Notes: generated by a model from the sequence alone, not told the origin. Numbered from the stretch's first letter, positions 8,230 through 18,721 are shown. The stretch: DNA of 64,000 bases from Streptococcus sp. Marseille-Q6470 (GCF_946902905.1 NZ_OX336385.1:682001-746000); one strand, 5' to 3'. Numbers and translations: made by a program.

Positions 8230-9108
8230 TTACACCTTCTCTTTCACATTTTTACCGAGGATACCAGCTGGTCGAACAATCAAGATCAAGAGTAAGATTC
8301 CATATACGATGGCATCTCGGTAATCTGACATTCCAAAGGCCGTTGCGAAAGTTTCCAATAGTCCAATTACAAAACCTCCGAGAGCTGCACCAGGGATGAT
8401 TCCGATACCACCAAGAACGGCCGCAACGAAAGACTTAATACCTGGAGTCATACCCATTAATGGTTCTAACGAATTATAGTAAAGTGCAATAAGGACACCC
8501 GCAGCACCAGCCAATGCTGAACCTAATGCAAAAGTGAAGCTAATTGTACGATTTACGTTAATCCCCATCAACTGAGCTGCATCACTATCTACAGATACAG
8601 CACGCATAGCTTTCCCCATCTTGGTTTTTTGTACGATGAGTTGCAAAAGAATCATCAAGACAATCGAAACCGTCAAAATCAACAATTGAATATTTGTTAG
8701 ACTGATTGGCCCCAAGTCATAACGAACTGTTTGGATCGCTTGAGGAAAGGCACGTGTATTAGCACCAACTAAATAGACCATCCCGTACTCAAGCAAGAAG
8801 GACACCCCGATAGCAGTAATCAATACAGAGATACGAGTGGAATGACGTAGCGGACGGTAGGCTAAAAACTCAATGATAACACCGAGGATAGCTGAACCAA
8901 TCATGGATAAAATTAAGGCTAAAAAGAAATTTAAATGGAGGGCATTGATCAAGAAATAACCCATGAAAGCACCCATCATATAAATATCACCATGGGCAAA
9001 GTTAATCAGCTTGATAATTCCATAAACCATAGTATAACCCAGGGCTAGCAAGGCGTAGACACTACCCAAGATTAAACCATTGACAAGTTGTTGAAGCATA
9101 TGGTTCAC
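8230..9108 (-). CDS. livH: branched-chain amino acid ABC transporter permease LivH
   Basis: 292 aa membrane protein. It starts MLQQLVNGLILGSVYALLAL after an MNH leader, carries INFAHGDIYMMGAFMGYFLI (LivH signature), and the cytoplasmic coupling loop MRAVSVDSDAAQLMGINVN. It forms the permease with LivM. It is separated from livJ by a 106-bp gap holding a hairpin without a clear T-tract, which may set the higher livJ:livH ratio usual for such systems. Confidence 0.95.
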   Translation of the reverse strand: MNHMLQQLVNGLILGSVYALLALGYTMVYGIIKLINFAHGDIYMMGAFMGYFLINALHLNFFLALILSMIGSAILGVIIEFLAYRPLRHSTRISVLITAIGVSFLLEYGMVYLVGANTRAFPQAIQTVRYDLGPISLTNIQLLILTVSIVLMILLQLIVQKTKMGKAMRAVSVDSDAAQLMGINVNRTISFTFALGSALAGAAGVLIALYYNSLEPLMGMTPGIKSFVAAVLGGIGIIPGAALGGFVIGLLETFATAFGMSDYRDAIVYGILLLILIVRPAGILGKNVKEKV

Positions 9109-9170
9109 TCTTTCTAAGTTTTATTTTTAGGATTTTATAAAAAAATAATCCCTTTATAAACACCGAAACA

Positions 9171-9195
9171 GGGAGTGAGTAAAAGCTCATTCCCC
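9171..9195 (-). promoter_or_regulatory. intercistronic hairpin between livJ and livH
   Basis: Minus strand GGGAATGAG-cttttа-type loop-CTCACTCCC (9-bp stem), not followed by a T-run. It probably protects the 3' end of livJ mRNA or acts as a partial terminator so that the binding protein is made in excess. Function inferred. Confidence 0.5.
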
Positions 9196-9214
9196 ATTTA
9201 CGATATCTATAAAA

Positions 9215-10375
9215 TTAAGGTTTTACGACTTCTGCCGCATCTACTTTACCATTATTCATGGTCATCATGAAGGCTGTTTTCACAGTGTTATGATCTGCAT
9301 CAAAGCTTGTTTGACCTGTAACACCTTCGAAGTTTTGTGTTTTAGCAAGATTGTTCTTGATATCAACTGAAGTTTTTGCACCTTTTGCAGCATTAGCTAC
9401 AAGGTAAACTGAGTCATAAGCAAGAGCTGCAAATGTTGAAGGATCTTCGTTATATTTTGCACGGTAAGCTTCAAGGAAGGCTTTTGCTTTATCTGAAACA
9501 TCAACAGTAGTTGAGAATCCTGAGATGAAGTAGATATTTGATGCGCGTTCAGCAGTTGCTTGTTGAACAAATTCTGCACCGTTAAATCCGTCACCACCAA
9601 TGATTGGCTTATCAATTCCCATACCACGAGCTTGGTTTACAATCTTACCAGCTTCTGTGTAGTAACCTGGCAATACGATTGCATCAAAGTCTTTATCTTT
9701 GATTTTTGTCAAAGCTGCTTGGAAGTCTGTATCACCTGATACAAATGTTTCGTCTGCTACGATTTCACCTTTGAATGAATCACGGAAAGATTTTGCAATA
9801 CCTTTAGCGTAGTCACTTGAGTTATCTGTATACAAGACCACTTTCTTAGCGTTCAATTTATTTGAAACGTAGTTTGAGATGATTTTTCCTTGGAAGCTAT
9901 CTTGGAATGTTCCGATGAAAAGGAAATCTTGACCTTTAGTCAAACCATCTTGAGTAGCACTTGGAGAAATCAATGGTACTCCAGCTTGTGTAGCATTTGC
10001 TACTGCTGCTGCAGTCGCACCTGAAGTCGCAGGTCCTACGATAGCTGCTACCTTAGATTGAGTAACAAGGTTTGTTGAAACAGAAGCAGCTTCAGCAGTT
10101 TCAGATTTGTTATCTTTGTCCACTACTTCGATTTGTTTTCCATCGATACCACCTGCTGCGTTGATTTCATCAACTGCAAGTTGAGCACCCTTTTGCTCAG
10201 AAGTACCGTAAGATGCTACAGCACCAGTTTCTTCGAAGTTGAAACCAATTTTTACAACTTTTTCATCAATTGGGTTACCAGTTGTGTTTGAAGCTCCTGA
10301 CTTCACTTCCCCACAAGCTGCTAAGAGTGCTGTACTTGCAAGAGCTACGAGTGACAATGCAAATTTTTTCTTCAT
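9215..10375 (-). CDS. livJ: branched-chain amino acid ABC transporter, substrate-binding lipoprotein LivJ
   Basis: 386 aa. Signal peptide MKKKFALSLVALASTALLAAC ends in a lipobox LAAC with the lipidated Cys at 21. The mature part is a type I periplasmic-binding fold (VKIGFNFEETGAVASYGTSE; IAVVDEINAAGGIDGK-like segment; SPSATQDGLT; YTDNSSDYAKG). It delivers branched-chain amino acids to LivHM at the outer membrane face. First gene of the operon, ribosome binding site AAAAGGAGA. Promoter and a CodY-like box lie upstream (10417-10445). Confidence 0.95.
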   Translation of the reverse strand: MKKKFALSLVALASTALLAACGEVKSGASNTTGNPIDEKVVKIGFNFEETGAVASYGTSEQKGAQLAVDEINAAGGIDGKQIEVVDKDNKSETAEAASVSTNLVTQSKVAAIVGPATSGATAAAVANATQAGVPLISPSATQDGLTKGQDFLFIGTFQDSFQGKIISNYVSNKLNAKKVVLYTDNSSDYAKGIAKSFRDSFKGEIVADETFVSGDTDFQAALTKIKDKDFDAIVLPGYYTEAGKIVNQARGMGIDKPIIGGDGFNGAEFVQQATAERASNIYFISGFSTTVDVSDKAKAFLEAYRAKYNEDPSTFAALAYDSVYLVANAAKGAKTSVDIKNNLAKTQNFEGVTGQTSFDADHNTVKTAFMMTMNNGKVDAAEVVKP

Positions 10376-10416
10376 GTTTATCTCCTTTTAATGTTCAATT
10401 TAAATTACATGTTAAG

Positions 10417-10445
10417 AATATACCGAATTATCAGAAAATTGTCAA
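10417..10445 (-). promoter_or_regulatory. livJ promoter with overlapping CodY-like box
   Basis: TTGACA (10440-10445) and TATATT (10417-10422) on the minus strand, 17-bp spacer. The spacer holds AATTATCAGAAAATT (10426-10440, plus strand), one mismatch from the CodY consensus AATTTTCWGAAAATT. A bound CodY would cover the -35/-10 region, which fits repression by branched-chain amino acids and GTP. Confidence 0.75.
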
Positions 10446-10463
10446 CAAGTTTCTCTCACTTTT

Positions 10464-10733
10464 TTAAATGATAACGTTTTCGTTGGTTTTATATAGGTTA
10501 CCAACGAAAGGAGTTTCCAATTCTTGAATATGACAAACTCTCACTTTTTTGATAAATTTCTCTTTTCCTAAACGATTTACCAGCTCTTCCACTTCTTCTG
10601 TTGGGACATAAAGTTGTAGGTAACGATGTTTTTTTGAGTGGTAACAAATATCACCATAATTTGCGAGTTTTTTAGCATCGCGATTATAGTATAAATAGAT
10701 AATCAGACCAGACCGATTCTCTTTTTGAAACAT
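10464..10733 (-). CDS. YlbG family protein (UPF0298 / DUF2129)
   Basis: 89 aa. The pattern [20 protein letters not shown] then [12 protein letters not shown] and [10 protein letters not shown] matches the YlbG/UPF0298 family, found next to YlbF-like genes in Firmicutes. The function of YlbG is unknown; YlbF relatives act in RNA processing with RNase Y, but no partner is adjacent here. It lies between clpP and livJ on the same strand with a terminator in front, so it is probably transcribed alone. No signal or membrane segment. Confidence 0.85.
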   Translation of the reverse strand: MFQKENRSGLIIYLYYNRDAKKLANYGDICYHSKKHRYLQLYVPTEEVEELVNRLGKEKFIKKVRVCHIQELETPFVGNLYKTNENVII

Positions 10734-10773
10734 AATTCAACTTCCTTCTAACAATCTTCCTTCTATTATATCA

Positions 10774-10800
10774 AAAAAAACAAGCTCAGTCGAGCTTGCT
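10774..10800 (-). terminator. clpP terminator
   Basis: Stem CAAGCTC-agtc-GAGCTTG (10781-10798) followed on the minus strand by eight T residues. Confidence 0.85.
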
Positions 10801-10808
10801 TTAGTAGT

Positions 10809-11399
10809 TTAATTCAAAGAATTATTAGCCATAATTTCGTCAATAAAACCGTAGTCAAGAGTTTCTTGGGCACTCATCCAGTAATCACGTTCAGCGTCTG
10901 CGTGGATTTGCTCAACTGATTTGCCAGAATTATCTGCTAGGATTTGTTCTAAAGTCTTACGAGTTTTAAGCAAGTGTTCAGCAGCGATGGCCATATCAGT
11001 CTGCTGAGTACCACCACCTGTACCACCCATTGGTTGGTGAATCATGTATTCTGCATTTGGAAGCATGAAACGTTTGCCCTTTGCTCCACTTGAAGCAATA
11101 ATTGTACCCATTGAGGCTGCCATTCCCATAACGATAGTTTGGACATCAGCCTTGATAAAGTTCATAGTATCAACGATTGCCAAACCAGCTGATACAGAAC
11201 CTCCAGGAGTGTTTACATAAAGGTAAATATCTTTTGTACTATCTTGGGCATCCAAGAAAAGCAATTGGGCGATGACTGAATTTGCCATATTGTCTTCGAC
11301 TGGTCCAGTCAACATGATAATGCGGTCCTTAAGAAGACGTGAGTAAATGTCATACGAGCGTTCTCCACGACTTGTTTGTTCAATAACTACAGGAATCAT
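10809..11399 (-). CDS. clpP: ATP-dependent Clp protease proteolytic subunit
   Basis: 196 aa, the standard length. Catalytic triad Ser96 (GMAASMGT), His121 (MIHQPMGG) and Asp172 are all present. ClpP forms the tetradecameric chamber that degrades proteins fed by ClpC, ClpE, ClpX or ClpL; the MecA adaptor at 61560-62297 works with ClpC. Transcribed alone from a promoter overlapped by a perfect CtsR box, so it is heat-shock controlled. Confidence 0.98.
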   Translation of the reverse strand: MIPVVIEQTSRGERSYDIYSRLLKDRIIMLTGPVEDNMANSVIAQLLFLDAQDSTKDIYLYVNTPGGSVSAGLAIVDTMNFIKADVQTIVMGMAASMGTIIASSGAKGKRFMLPNAEYMIHQPMGGTGGGTQQTDMAIAAEHLLKTRKTLEQILADNSGKSVEQIHADAERDYWMSAQETLDYGFIDEIMANNSLN

Positions 11400-11443
11400 T
11401 CATTTCTCCTTTTTTGATTTCTAATTTCTTTGTTAATAGGATT

Positions 11444-11473
11444 ATTATATATTTTTGGTCAAAAAAGGTCAAA
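11444..11473 (-). promoter_or_regulatory. clpP promoter with CtsR operator
   Basis: GGTCAAA-aaa-GGTCAAA (11457-11473, plus strand) is a perfect CtsR heptamer direct repeat. It overlaps the minus-strand -35 TTGACC (11467-11472); the -10 TATAAT is at 11444-11449, spacer 17 bp. Confidence 0.9.
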
Positions 11474-11561
11474 TTTTTGCTCCATTCTAAAGACAGATAC
11501 AAAAATTCAACCTCCTTTCAAATCTAAGACTAGGTTATAGTCTCAATATCATTTTAGAATC

Positions 11562-12191
11562 TTATTTTGTACCGAACAAGCGGTCTCCTGCGTCACCAAG
11601 ACCTGGAACAATATAGCCGTGTTCGTTCAAGCGTTCATCCAAAGCTGCTGTAAAGATTTCTACATCAGGGTGTGCTGCTTGAAGTGCCTTCACACCTTCT
11701 GGAGCTGATACAAGGCAGACAAACTTGATGTTTGAAGCACCACGTTTTTTGAGGGAGTCAACAGCCAAAATCGCTGATCCACCTGTTGCAAGCATAGGAT
11801 CAACTACAAAAATTTGACGTTGGTCAATATCTTCAGGTAATTTTACCAAGTATTCTACTGGTTGAAGGGTCTCTTCATCACGGTACATACCAATGTGACC
11901 AACTTTAGCTGCTGGAACCAAACTCAATAGTCCATCAACCATCCCAATACCTGCACGCAAGATTGGGACAATCGCCAATTTTTTACCAGCCAATTGTTTT
12001 TGAACAGTTTTTGTGATTGGTGTTTCGATTTCTACGTCTTCAAGTGGAAGATCACGAAGTACTTCATATCCCATCAACATTGCAATTTCATCAACTAGCT
12101 CACGAAAAGCTTTTGTAGAAGTGTCAGTTCGACGCAAGATTGACAATTTGTGTTGAATCAGTGGATGATTAATAACTTCAAGTTTTCCCAT
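11562..12191 (-). CDS. upp: uracil phosphoribosyltransferase
   Basis: 209 aa from the ATG at 12189-12191 ([20 protein letters not shown]), which has GAAGGAA upstream; a TTG start seven codons earlier lies on that ribosome binding site and is rejected. It carries the PRPP-binding loop [12 protein letters not shown] and the uracil-binding C-terminal [13 protein letters not shown]. It salvages uracil to UMP in the cytoplasm. A TATAAT with an upstream TG (extended -10) at 12225-12230, just after the comEB terminator, gives it its own promoter. Confidence 0.95.
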   Translation of the reverse strand: MGKLEVINHPLIQHKLSILRRTDTSTKAFRELVDEIAMLMGYEVLRDLPLEDVEIETPITKTVQKQLAGKKLAIVPILRAGIGMVDGLLSLVPAAKVGHIGMYRDEETLQPVEYLVKLPEDIDQRQIFVVDPMLATGGSAILAVDSLKKRGASNIKFVCLVSAPEGVKALQAAHPDVEIFTAALDERLNEHGYIVPGLGDAGDRLFGTK

Positions 12192-12224
12192 TTTCTGAAT
12201 TCCTTCTTTCAATTTATTCTACTT

Positions 12225-12232
12225 ATTATACC
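12225..12232 (-). promoter_or_regulatory. upp extended -10 promoter
   Basis: Minus strand TGGTATAAT with no good -35; it follows the comEB terminator directly, giving a leader of about 25 nt. Confidence 0.55.
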
Positions 12233-12270
12233 AAAAAATGGTTTAAAAATCTTTCTAAACCATTTATTTT
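12233..12270. terminator. comEB terminator (A/T tracts on both sides)
   Basis: AAATGGTTTA (12236-12245) and TAAACCATTT (12256-12265) pair with a 10-nt loop; a T-run follows on the minus strand. Confidence 0.75.
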
Positions 12271-12279
12271 TTTATATTT

Positions 12280-12747
12280 CTATATCAAATCTGCTTCTTG
12301 AAGTGCTGTTTGAACAGTTTCAAGTGGTAAATGTGTTAATTCTGTCCCTTTTTCTTGATAAAGATACTGAGCATAATCGTCCATGCGGTATTGATTGATA
12401 TACACAACACGCTCGCATCCTACTTGAAGTAATTGTTTGGTACAATTGAGGCATGGGAAATGTGTAACATATGCTGTAAATCCTTTTGGAACGCCACGTT
12501 CTGCCCCTTGTAAAATGGCATTTACTTCTGCATGAAGGGTACGGACACAGTGCCCCTCAATCACAAGACAGTCATGATCAATACAATGCTCTGTCCCCGA
12601 CACTGATCCATTATAGCCGGTCGAAATAACCTTATTGTCCTTGACTAAAACAGCTCCTACCTTGGCACGTTTACAGGTCGACCGATTAGCAATCAATAGG
12701 GCTTGAGCAGCGAAGTACTCATCCCAAGCCAGTCTTTTTTCAGTCAT
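12280..12747 (-). CDS. comEB: dCMP deaminase family protein ComEB
   Basis: 155 aa. Zinc-dependent deaminase motifs HAEVNAIL and PCLNCTKQ are both present, with the SVSGTEHCIDHDC segment of ComEB/dCMP deaminases. It should convert dCMP to dUMP for thymidylate synthesis (ThyA is at 53686-54525). The name reflects comE operon position in Bacillus; in streptococci it is a stand-alone gene and no ComX cin-box was seen upstream. It follows the tetR gene by 18 bp, so the two may be co-transcribed. Confidence 0.9.
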   Translation of the reverse strand: MTEKRLAWDEYFAAQALLIANRSTCKRAKVGAVLVKDNKVISTGYNGSVSGTEHCIDHDCLVIEGHCVRTLHAEVNAILQGAERGVPKGFTAYVTHFPCLNCTKQLLQVGCERVVYINQYRMDDYAQYLYQEKGTELTHLPLETVQTALQEADLI

Positions 12748-12765
12748 AACTTCTCTCCTCTTGAT

Positions 12766-13323
12766 TTATTTTTTGAAAAATGGCAAGCGCAGATCTGCAA
12801 TTTTTTCAGCGGGAACCTTCATCCCATCCTTGATCCATTTGAGCAAAACTGATACGATGGCAGAACTCCAAAAAGAATGCAGGTAAGAGCTGACTCCTTT
12901 TGATTTTCCATAGTATTTTTCTAGAAATTCTTGCATAGCTTGCACAAAGATTTTTTCTAAGTGATAGTCCAAGGCAAGCTGAATCACCTTAGCTTCTTTC
13001 TTGGCTTCTCTAAAGAGGTGAACCCATACCAGATAAAGGTCTGTTTTTACATCGTAATGACTTAGTTGCTCCATGATGTTATGGACACTACGTTTAAAAA
13101 CACTTTCTAAAATCTCTTCTTTTGAATCATAATTTCGATAAAAGGCTGCACGAGAAACGCCAGCACGCTTGACTAACTCAGAAATGCTAATCTTCGCTAA
13201 CTCCTTTTTCTCCAAGAGTTGCAAAAGAGCTGTTTCTATCGCTTCTCTGGTTAGCAAATTAGATTCTTGGTTTGATTTTCTTAGGTTCTCAAGAGATTTT
13301 TCAGATATTTTACGTTCAGACAT
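12766..13323 (-). CDS. TetR/AcrR family transcriptional regulator
   Basis: 185 aa. N-terminal TetR helix-turn-helix at residues about 26-72 (KISISELVKRAGVSRAAFYR, then NYDSKEEIL), followed by an all-helical ligand domain of the TetR_C_8/DhaS-like type. It is divergent from degV, and the two promoters overlap at their -10 boxes (13386-13395), so it most likely controls degV and itself. Ligand unknown. Confidence 0.85.
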   Translation of the reverse strand: MSERKISEKSLENLRKSNQESNLLTREAIETALLQLLEKKELAKISISELVKRAGVSRAAFYRNYDSKEEILESVFKRSVHNIMEQLSHYDVKTDLYLVWVHLFREAKKEAKVIQLALDYHLEKIFVQAMQEFLEKYYGKSKGVSSYLHSFWSSAIVSVLLKWIKDGMKVPAEKIADLRLPFFKK

Positions 13324-13364
13324 AACAATTTCTTTCTACTTGTGACAACAGAGAGCTACTACTT

Positions 13365-13418
13365 TTGTTTCAAGGGCTTTCATGTTATAATTGTAAAAAA
13401 AGACAGAACCTTTGTCAA
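13365..13418. promoter_or_regulatory. overlapping divergent promoters of tetR and degV
   Basis: Minus strand: TTGACA (13413-13418) - 17 bp - TACAAT (13390-13395) for tetR. Plus strand: TGTTATAAT extended -10 (TATAAT at 13386-13391) for degV, with a weak TTGTTT at 13365-13370. The -10 boxes overlap by two bases, so only one polymerase can bind at a time. TGACAA at 13343-13348 and TTGTCA at 13412-13417 form a distant inverted pair. Confidence 0.7.
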
Positions 13419-13447
13419 TGTATAAGTGATAAAGATGGAGAATTTCT

Positions 13448-15525
<2,078 letters not shown>

Positions 15526-15545
15526 GAAATACGAAGGAGAAGCCT

Positions 15546-16001
15546 ATGAACAGAAGAGAATCAGTCGAATTTGTCAATATGTGTATGATTCAAAACGGAG
15601 ACAAGGTTCTAGTTCAAGACCGAGTTAATCCTGACTGGCCTGGCATTACTTTTCCTGGTGGGCATGTTGAACGTGGTGAATCCTTTGTCGATGCCGTCAT
15701 TCGTGAAGTGAAAGAAGAAACTGGTCTGACCATTTCCAAACCCCAACTCTGTGGTATCAAAGATTGGTATGATGATGCTGATTTTCGCTATGTCGTACTT
15801 TTTTACAAGACAGAACACTTTACTGGTGAACTCCAGTCTTCAGACGAAGGAAAAGTCTGGTGGGAGAATTTTGAAAATCTATCTCATCTTAAACTAGCTA
15901 CTGAGGATATGTCTGATATGCTTCGTGTATTTGTAGAGGAAGATCTGAGTGAGTTCTTTTACTATAAAGATGGTGACGACTGGCTTTATGACTTGAAGTA
16001 A
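15546..16001 (+). CDS. Nudix hydrolase, MutX-like (8-oxo-dGTP diphosphatase type)
   Basis: 151 aa with a perfect Nudix box at residues 39-61: G39, E45, R53, E54, E57, E58, G60, L61 (ends REVKEETGL). Metal-dependent hydrolysis of a nucleoside diphosphate-X bond. Length and sequence resemble streptococcal MutX, which removes 8-oxo-dGTP; a role against oxidative damage fits an H2O2-making species (spxB at 19245), but the substrate is inferred. Ribosome binding site GAAGGAG. Its stop codon lies in a terminator shared with the convergent merR gene. Confidence 0.85.
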   Translation: MNRRESVEFVNMCMIQNGDKVLVQDRVNPDWPGITFPGGHVERGESFVDAVIREVKEETGLTISKPQLCGIKDWYDDADFRYVVLFYKTEHFTGELQSSDEGKVWWENFENLSHLKLATEDMSDMLRVFVEEDLSEFFYYKDGDDWLYDLK

Positions 16002-16034
16002 TAAATAGGCTAGGAAATTCCTAGCCTATTTATT
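16000..16034. terminator. bidirectional terminator containing both convergent stop codons
   Basis: AATAAATAGGCTAGGAA and its exact reverse complement TTCCTAGCCTATTTATT, separated by one base. The Nudix stop (15999-16001) and the merR stop (16030-16032) both fall within it. Confidence 0.85.
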
Positions 16035-16770
16035 CTGCATTTGTCTGAACGTAAGCAGCAATGACATCTGATGTGTACTGGGCTGTTCCAGGTCCAAATT
16101 TATCAATATTTTCCTTAAACTCTGGGTTGTAGACATATCCTTTACCGATATATCCGAAGACTTCAATAGAGCAGTCAAATCCATAAGTACGAATGGCTTG
16201 TAAGAGCTTGGCTGCTTGCTCTTGGTTTTCAATTGCTGTTGCAGGTAAACCAGCTTGAAGATTTTGTGCCAAAGTTTGAAAGACTTGGTTAAAGGCGACC
16301 GTAGACTCATCTTCGCGACCCTTTTGTCGCTCTAGTGCTTGATCCATGACTTCTTGTCCATACTTCTCTACCGCTTCTTGCTGGTATTTTTGATGATCTT
16401 GATAGCTAAATCCAGTGAATTTTTCCTCAATGGTCATTTTTCTTTCTCCTTTTTGTTCTTGAATGGTTTTCTGCAAGGTGGAAATCAAGGTATCCAGATG
16501 TTGCCTTTCTCGAGTTAGATACTCCAACTGCCTAGTCAAATGTGGCAATAAATCTTTCCTTTCTTCCTTTAACAGCTCTGCTATTTTTTCTAAAGAAAAG
16601 CCAAGATACTTATAATACAGAATAACCTGAAGGCGTTCCAAATCCTCTTGACTATAGGTTCGATAGCCGTTTTCCGACTTTAAGGGGACCAAGAGTCCTA
16701 TCTTGTCATAGTGGTGCAGAGTCTTGACAGAGACACCTGAAAGCTGCGCAGCTTCTTTGATATGGTACAT
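16030..16770 (-). CDS. MerR family regulator with TipAS effector domain (TipAL-like)
   Basis: 246 aa. Residues 1-70 are a MerR winged helix-turn-helix (MYHIKEAAQLSGVSVKTLHH; then GYRTYSQEDLERLQVI); 75-110 a dimerisation coiled coil; 115-245 a TipAS domain (EKFTGFSYQDHQKYQQEA). TipAS domains bind thiopeptide or other multidrug ligands and switch on the regulator's own promoter. An ATG inside the coiled-coil/TipAS junction (MTIEEKFTGF, with AAAGGAGAAA upstream) could give a TipAS-only product, as known for TipA of Streptomyces. It has a 19-bp-spaced promoter, the MerR hallmark. No transport gene is adjacent. Confidence 0.85.
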   Translation of the reverse strand: MYHIKEAAQLSGVSVKTLHHYDKIGLLVPLKSENGYRTYSQEDLERLQVILYYKYLGFSLEKIAELLKEERKDLLPHLTRQLEYLTRERQHLDTLISTLQKTIQEQKGERKMTIEEKFTGFSYQDHQKYQQEAVEKYGQEVMDQALERQKGREDESTVAFNQVFQTLAQNLQAGLPATAIENQEQAAKLLQAIRTYGFDCSIEVFGYIGKGYVYNPEFKENIDKFGPGTAQYTSDVIAAYVQTNAE

Positions 16771-16790
16771 GATTTCCTCCTTACAAGGAT

Positions 16791-16821
16791 AGTATAACCC
16801 CTCCCCTTAGGTCAGAGTCAA
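16791..16821 (-). promoter_or_regulatory. merR autoregulated promoter with 19-bp spacer
   Basis: TTGACT (16816-16821) and TATACT (16791-16796) on the minus strand, separated by 19 bp. The spacer contains the imperfect dyad ACCT-n-AGGGGT. Overlong spacers with a central dyad are what MerR activators untwist. Confidence 0.75.
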
Positions 16822-16926
16822 GATTTTTTTATAAAAGTTTAACTATTTTTAAATTTGGGGAAGATAATCGGTCTAAGCCATTGTCAAACTTTGACCTATT
16901 GTCCTCAGATTCGGAGAATTCCAAGT

Positions 16927-16966
16927 TAAAAAAAGACTTGAGAATCAACCTCAAGTCTTTTCTTTT
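16927..16966 (-). terminator. manA terminator
   Basis: AAAGACTTGAG (16932-16942) pairs with CTCAAGTCTTT (16950-16960); a T-run follows on the minus strand. Confidence 0.85.
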
Positions 16967-17910
16967 TATGGATGGCTTACAATCAATTCTAAATCTGATC
17001 CTTCCAAGGTCCAAGCTTCAACATCACTTGGCAAGATAAAATGGCTACCTTTTTGAATTGGATAATCTTTACTATCTACAGTCAATTTTCCTTGACCAGC
17101 CAAGACACTAAACAAACTATAGTCAGCTGTCTTTTCAAAGTCCACTTTCCCAGTGATTTCCCACTTGTAAACTGCGAAGAAATCATTAGAAACAAGAAGA
17201 GTTGAACGCAGGTCATCTGCTTTGACAGTCACAGGTCGGCTGTTAGCAGGCTCACCAATATTTAAAACATCGATGGATTTTTCAAGGTGAAGCTCGCGCA
17301 AGTTGCCATTATCATCCTTACGGTCAAAGTCATAAACTCGGTAGGTGGTATCACTAGACTGTTGCGTTTCAAGGATTAAGATACCTGCACCGATAGCATG
17401 CATGGTTCCACTTGGTACATAGAAGAAATCTCCAGCCTTAACAGGAACCTTTGTCAGCAAGGCATCCCAGTTTTTGTCTTCGATTTGCTGGCGGAGTTCT
17501 TCTTTAGACTTAGCATTGTGACCGTAAATAATCTCTGAACCTTCATCTGCAGCAATGATATACCAGCACTCTGTTTTTCCGAGTTCACCTTCATGCTCTA
17601 GTCCATAAGCATCATCTGGGTGAACTTGAACACTGAGCCAGTCATTGGCATCAAGGATTTTGGTCAAGAGCGGAAATACAGGTTCTGGACGGTTGCCAAA
17701 CAACTCACGGTGTTCCGCATACAAAGTAGCTAGGTCTGTTCCTTCATAGCGACCATTGGCTACCTTAGACACACCATTTGGGTGAGCTGAGATTGCCCAA
17801 TACTCACCAATCTTGTCATTTGGTATGTCGTAGCCAAACTCATCACGTAGTTTAGTCCCACCCCAGATTTTTTCTTGCATTACAGAATTTAAAAATAACG
17901 GTTCTGACAT
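16966..17910 (-). CDS. manA: mannose-6-phosphate isomerase, class I
   Basis: 314 aa, the short Firmicute type. Zinc ligands are visible in QVHPDD and GTMHAIGAG, with the substrate-site ETQQSSDTTYRVYDFDR. It interconverts mannose-6-phosphate and fructose-6-phosphate, letting PTS-imported mannose enter glycolysis or feeding GDP-mannose synthesis. Transcribed alone with a strong terminator. The start MSEPLFLNSVMQEKIWGG is the family start. Confidence 0.95.
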   Translation of the reverse strand: MSEPLFLNSVMQEKIWGGTKLRDEFGYDIPNDKIGEYWAISAHPNGVSKVANGRYEGTDLATLYAEHRELFGNRPEPVFPLLTKILDANDWLSVQVHPDDAYGLEHEGELGKTECWYIIAADEGSEIIYGHNAKSKEELRQQIEDKNWDALLTKVPVKAGDFFYVPSGTMHAIGAGILILETQQSSDTTYRVYDFDRKDDNGNLRELHLEKSIDVLNIGEPANSRPVTVKADDLRSTLLVSNDFFAVYKWEITGKVDFEKTADYSLFSVLAGQGKLTVDSKDYPIQKGSHFILPSDVEAWTLEGSDLELIVSHP

Positions 17911-18060
17911 CTTGATCTCCTGTCTGATTTTTCTCCCTTCATTATAGCAAAAAAAGAGTTCCAGTTGAACTCTTTTTCATATCTTATAAAGTAGGGAGAA
18001 GATTTTATAAAAATAGTAACGATATGATTTTCATACTTTCGAAAAATCTACCAGAAACTA

Positions 18061-18639
18061 TTAGTTCACAAGATTTGGAAGAATAAGCACCATAAAGAAA
18101 GCTAGAGCAACCATCAGAAAAACGAGGAAATAAGCTAAACATTTAGTCAGCCATGCATAACGACCTGGTTTTAAAGGTCTTTCTACATAGGAATGTTTTG
18201 GTTTCTTAGGATCATAATAAACAGTTACCTTTCCTCCAATTGGAAATCGTTCCATTAAAGGTGATTTTGTTAAAGAGATGAAACTATTCCTATAAATCTT
18301 GTATCTTAAAACCTGAGGAATTTCCCCATCTTCAAAATTATCCATTTTGACATCAGATACGATTGAACCTAAGGGAGTACTGATTGTATTTGAAATCGCA
18401 TATAGAAATTTCGGTCCTAAAACCTTGTATTGGTTCCCGTCGACAGTGTACTCAACCACTGGGAGACTAATTCCGTTATAAAGAGCATAGGAATATCGGA
18501 TAATAACTCCTTCCGTTCTTTCGGTGCATCTCTTGGCATTTCTGTAATTACTAAAGATAAAAATGTCGAACATGAAATAGGTGAAGGCAGCAAAGCCTAA
18601 CGACATTAAGCCAAATAATAGAAAGAAAGTTGTTGGCAT
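18061..18639 (-). CDS. membrane protein, DUF3592-like
   Basis: 192 aa from the ATG at 18637-18639, with AAGGAG upstream; an in-frame start at 18723 adds 28 residues that run through the terminator and is rejected. One membrane segment at residues about 5-28 and another at about 163-190 flank a beta-rich domain (TEGVIIRYSYALYNGISLPV, then GGKVTVYYDPKKPKHSYVER), as in DUF3592 proteins. Function unknown. It lies alone between manA and a glyoxalase gene. Confidence 0.7.
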   Translation of the reverse strand: MPTTFFLLFGLMSLGFAAFTYFMFDIFIFSNYRNAKRCTERTEGVIIRYSYALYNGISLPVVEYTVDGNQYKVLGPKFLYAISNTISTPLGSIVSDVKMDNFEDGEIPQVLRYKIYRNSFISLTKSPLMERFPIGGKVTVYYDPKKPKHSYVERPLKPGRYAWLTKCLAYFLVFLMVALAFFMVLILPNLVN

Positions 18640-18693
18640 CTTTTTCTCCTTCAAACATGATGATGACTCTATTTTAACAGAAAAGATGGGAGA

Positions 18694-18721
18694 AAAAAAG
18701 ACCGGATTGCTCCGATCTTTC
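18694..18721 (-). terminator. terminator (copy 1 of a duplicated hairpin)
   Basis: AAAGACCGGA-ttgc-TCCGATCTTT (18697-18720), followed by T-run on the minus strand. The same 24 bases recur at 19152-19175. Confidence 0.8.

Noticed and set aside
12280..12747. Competence control of comEB
   Set aside because: No ComX cin-box (TACGAATA-like) was found upstream; the gene name alone does not imply competence induction.
16829..17014. 61-aa minus-strand ORF over the manA terminator
   Set aside because: It spans the manA stop and terminator in another frame and has no start signal.
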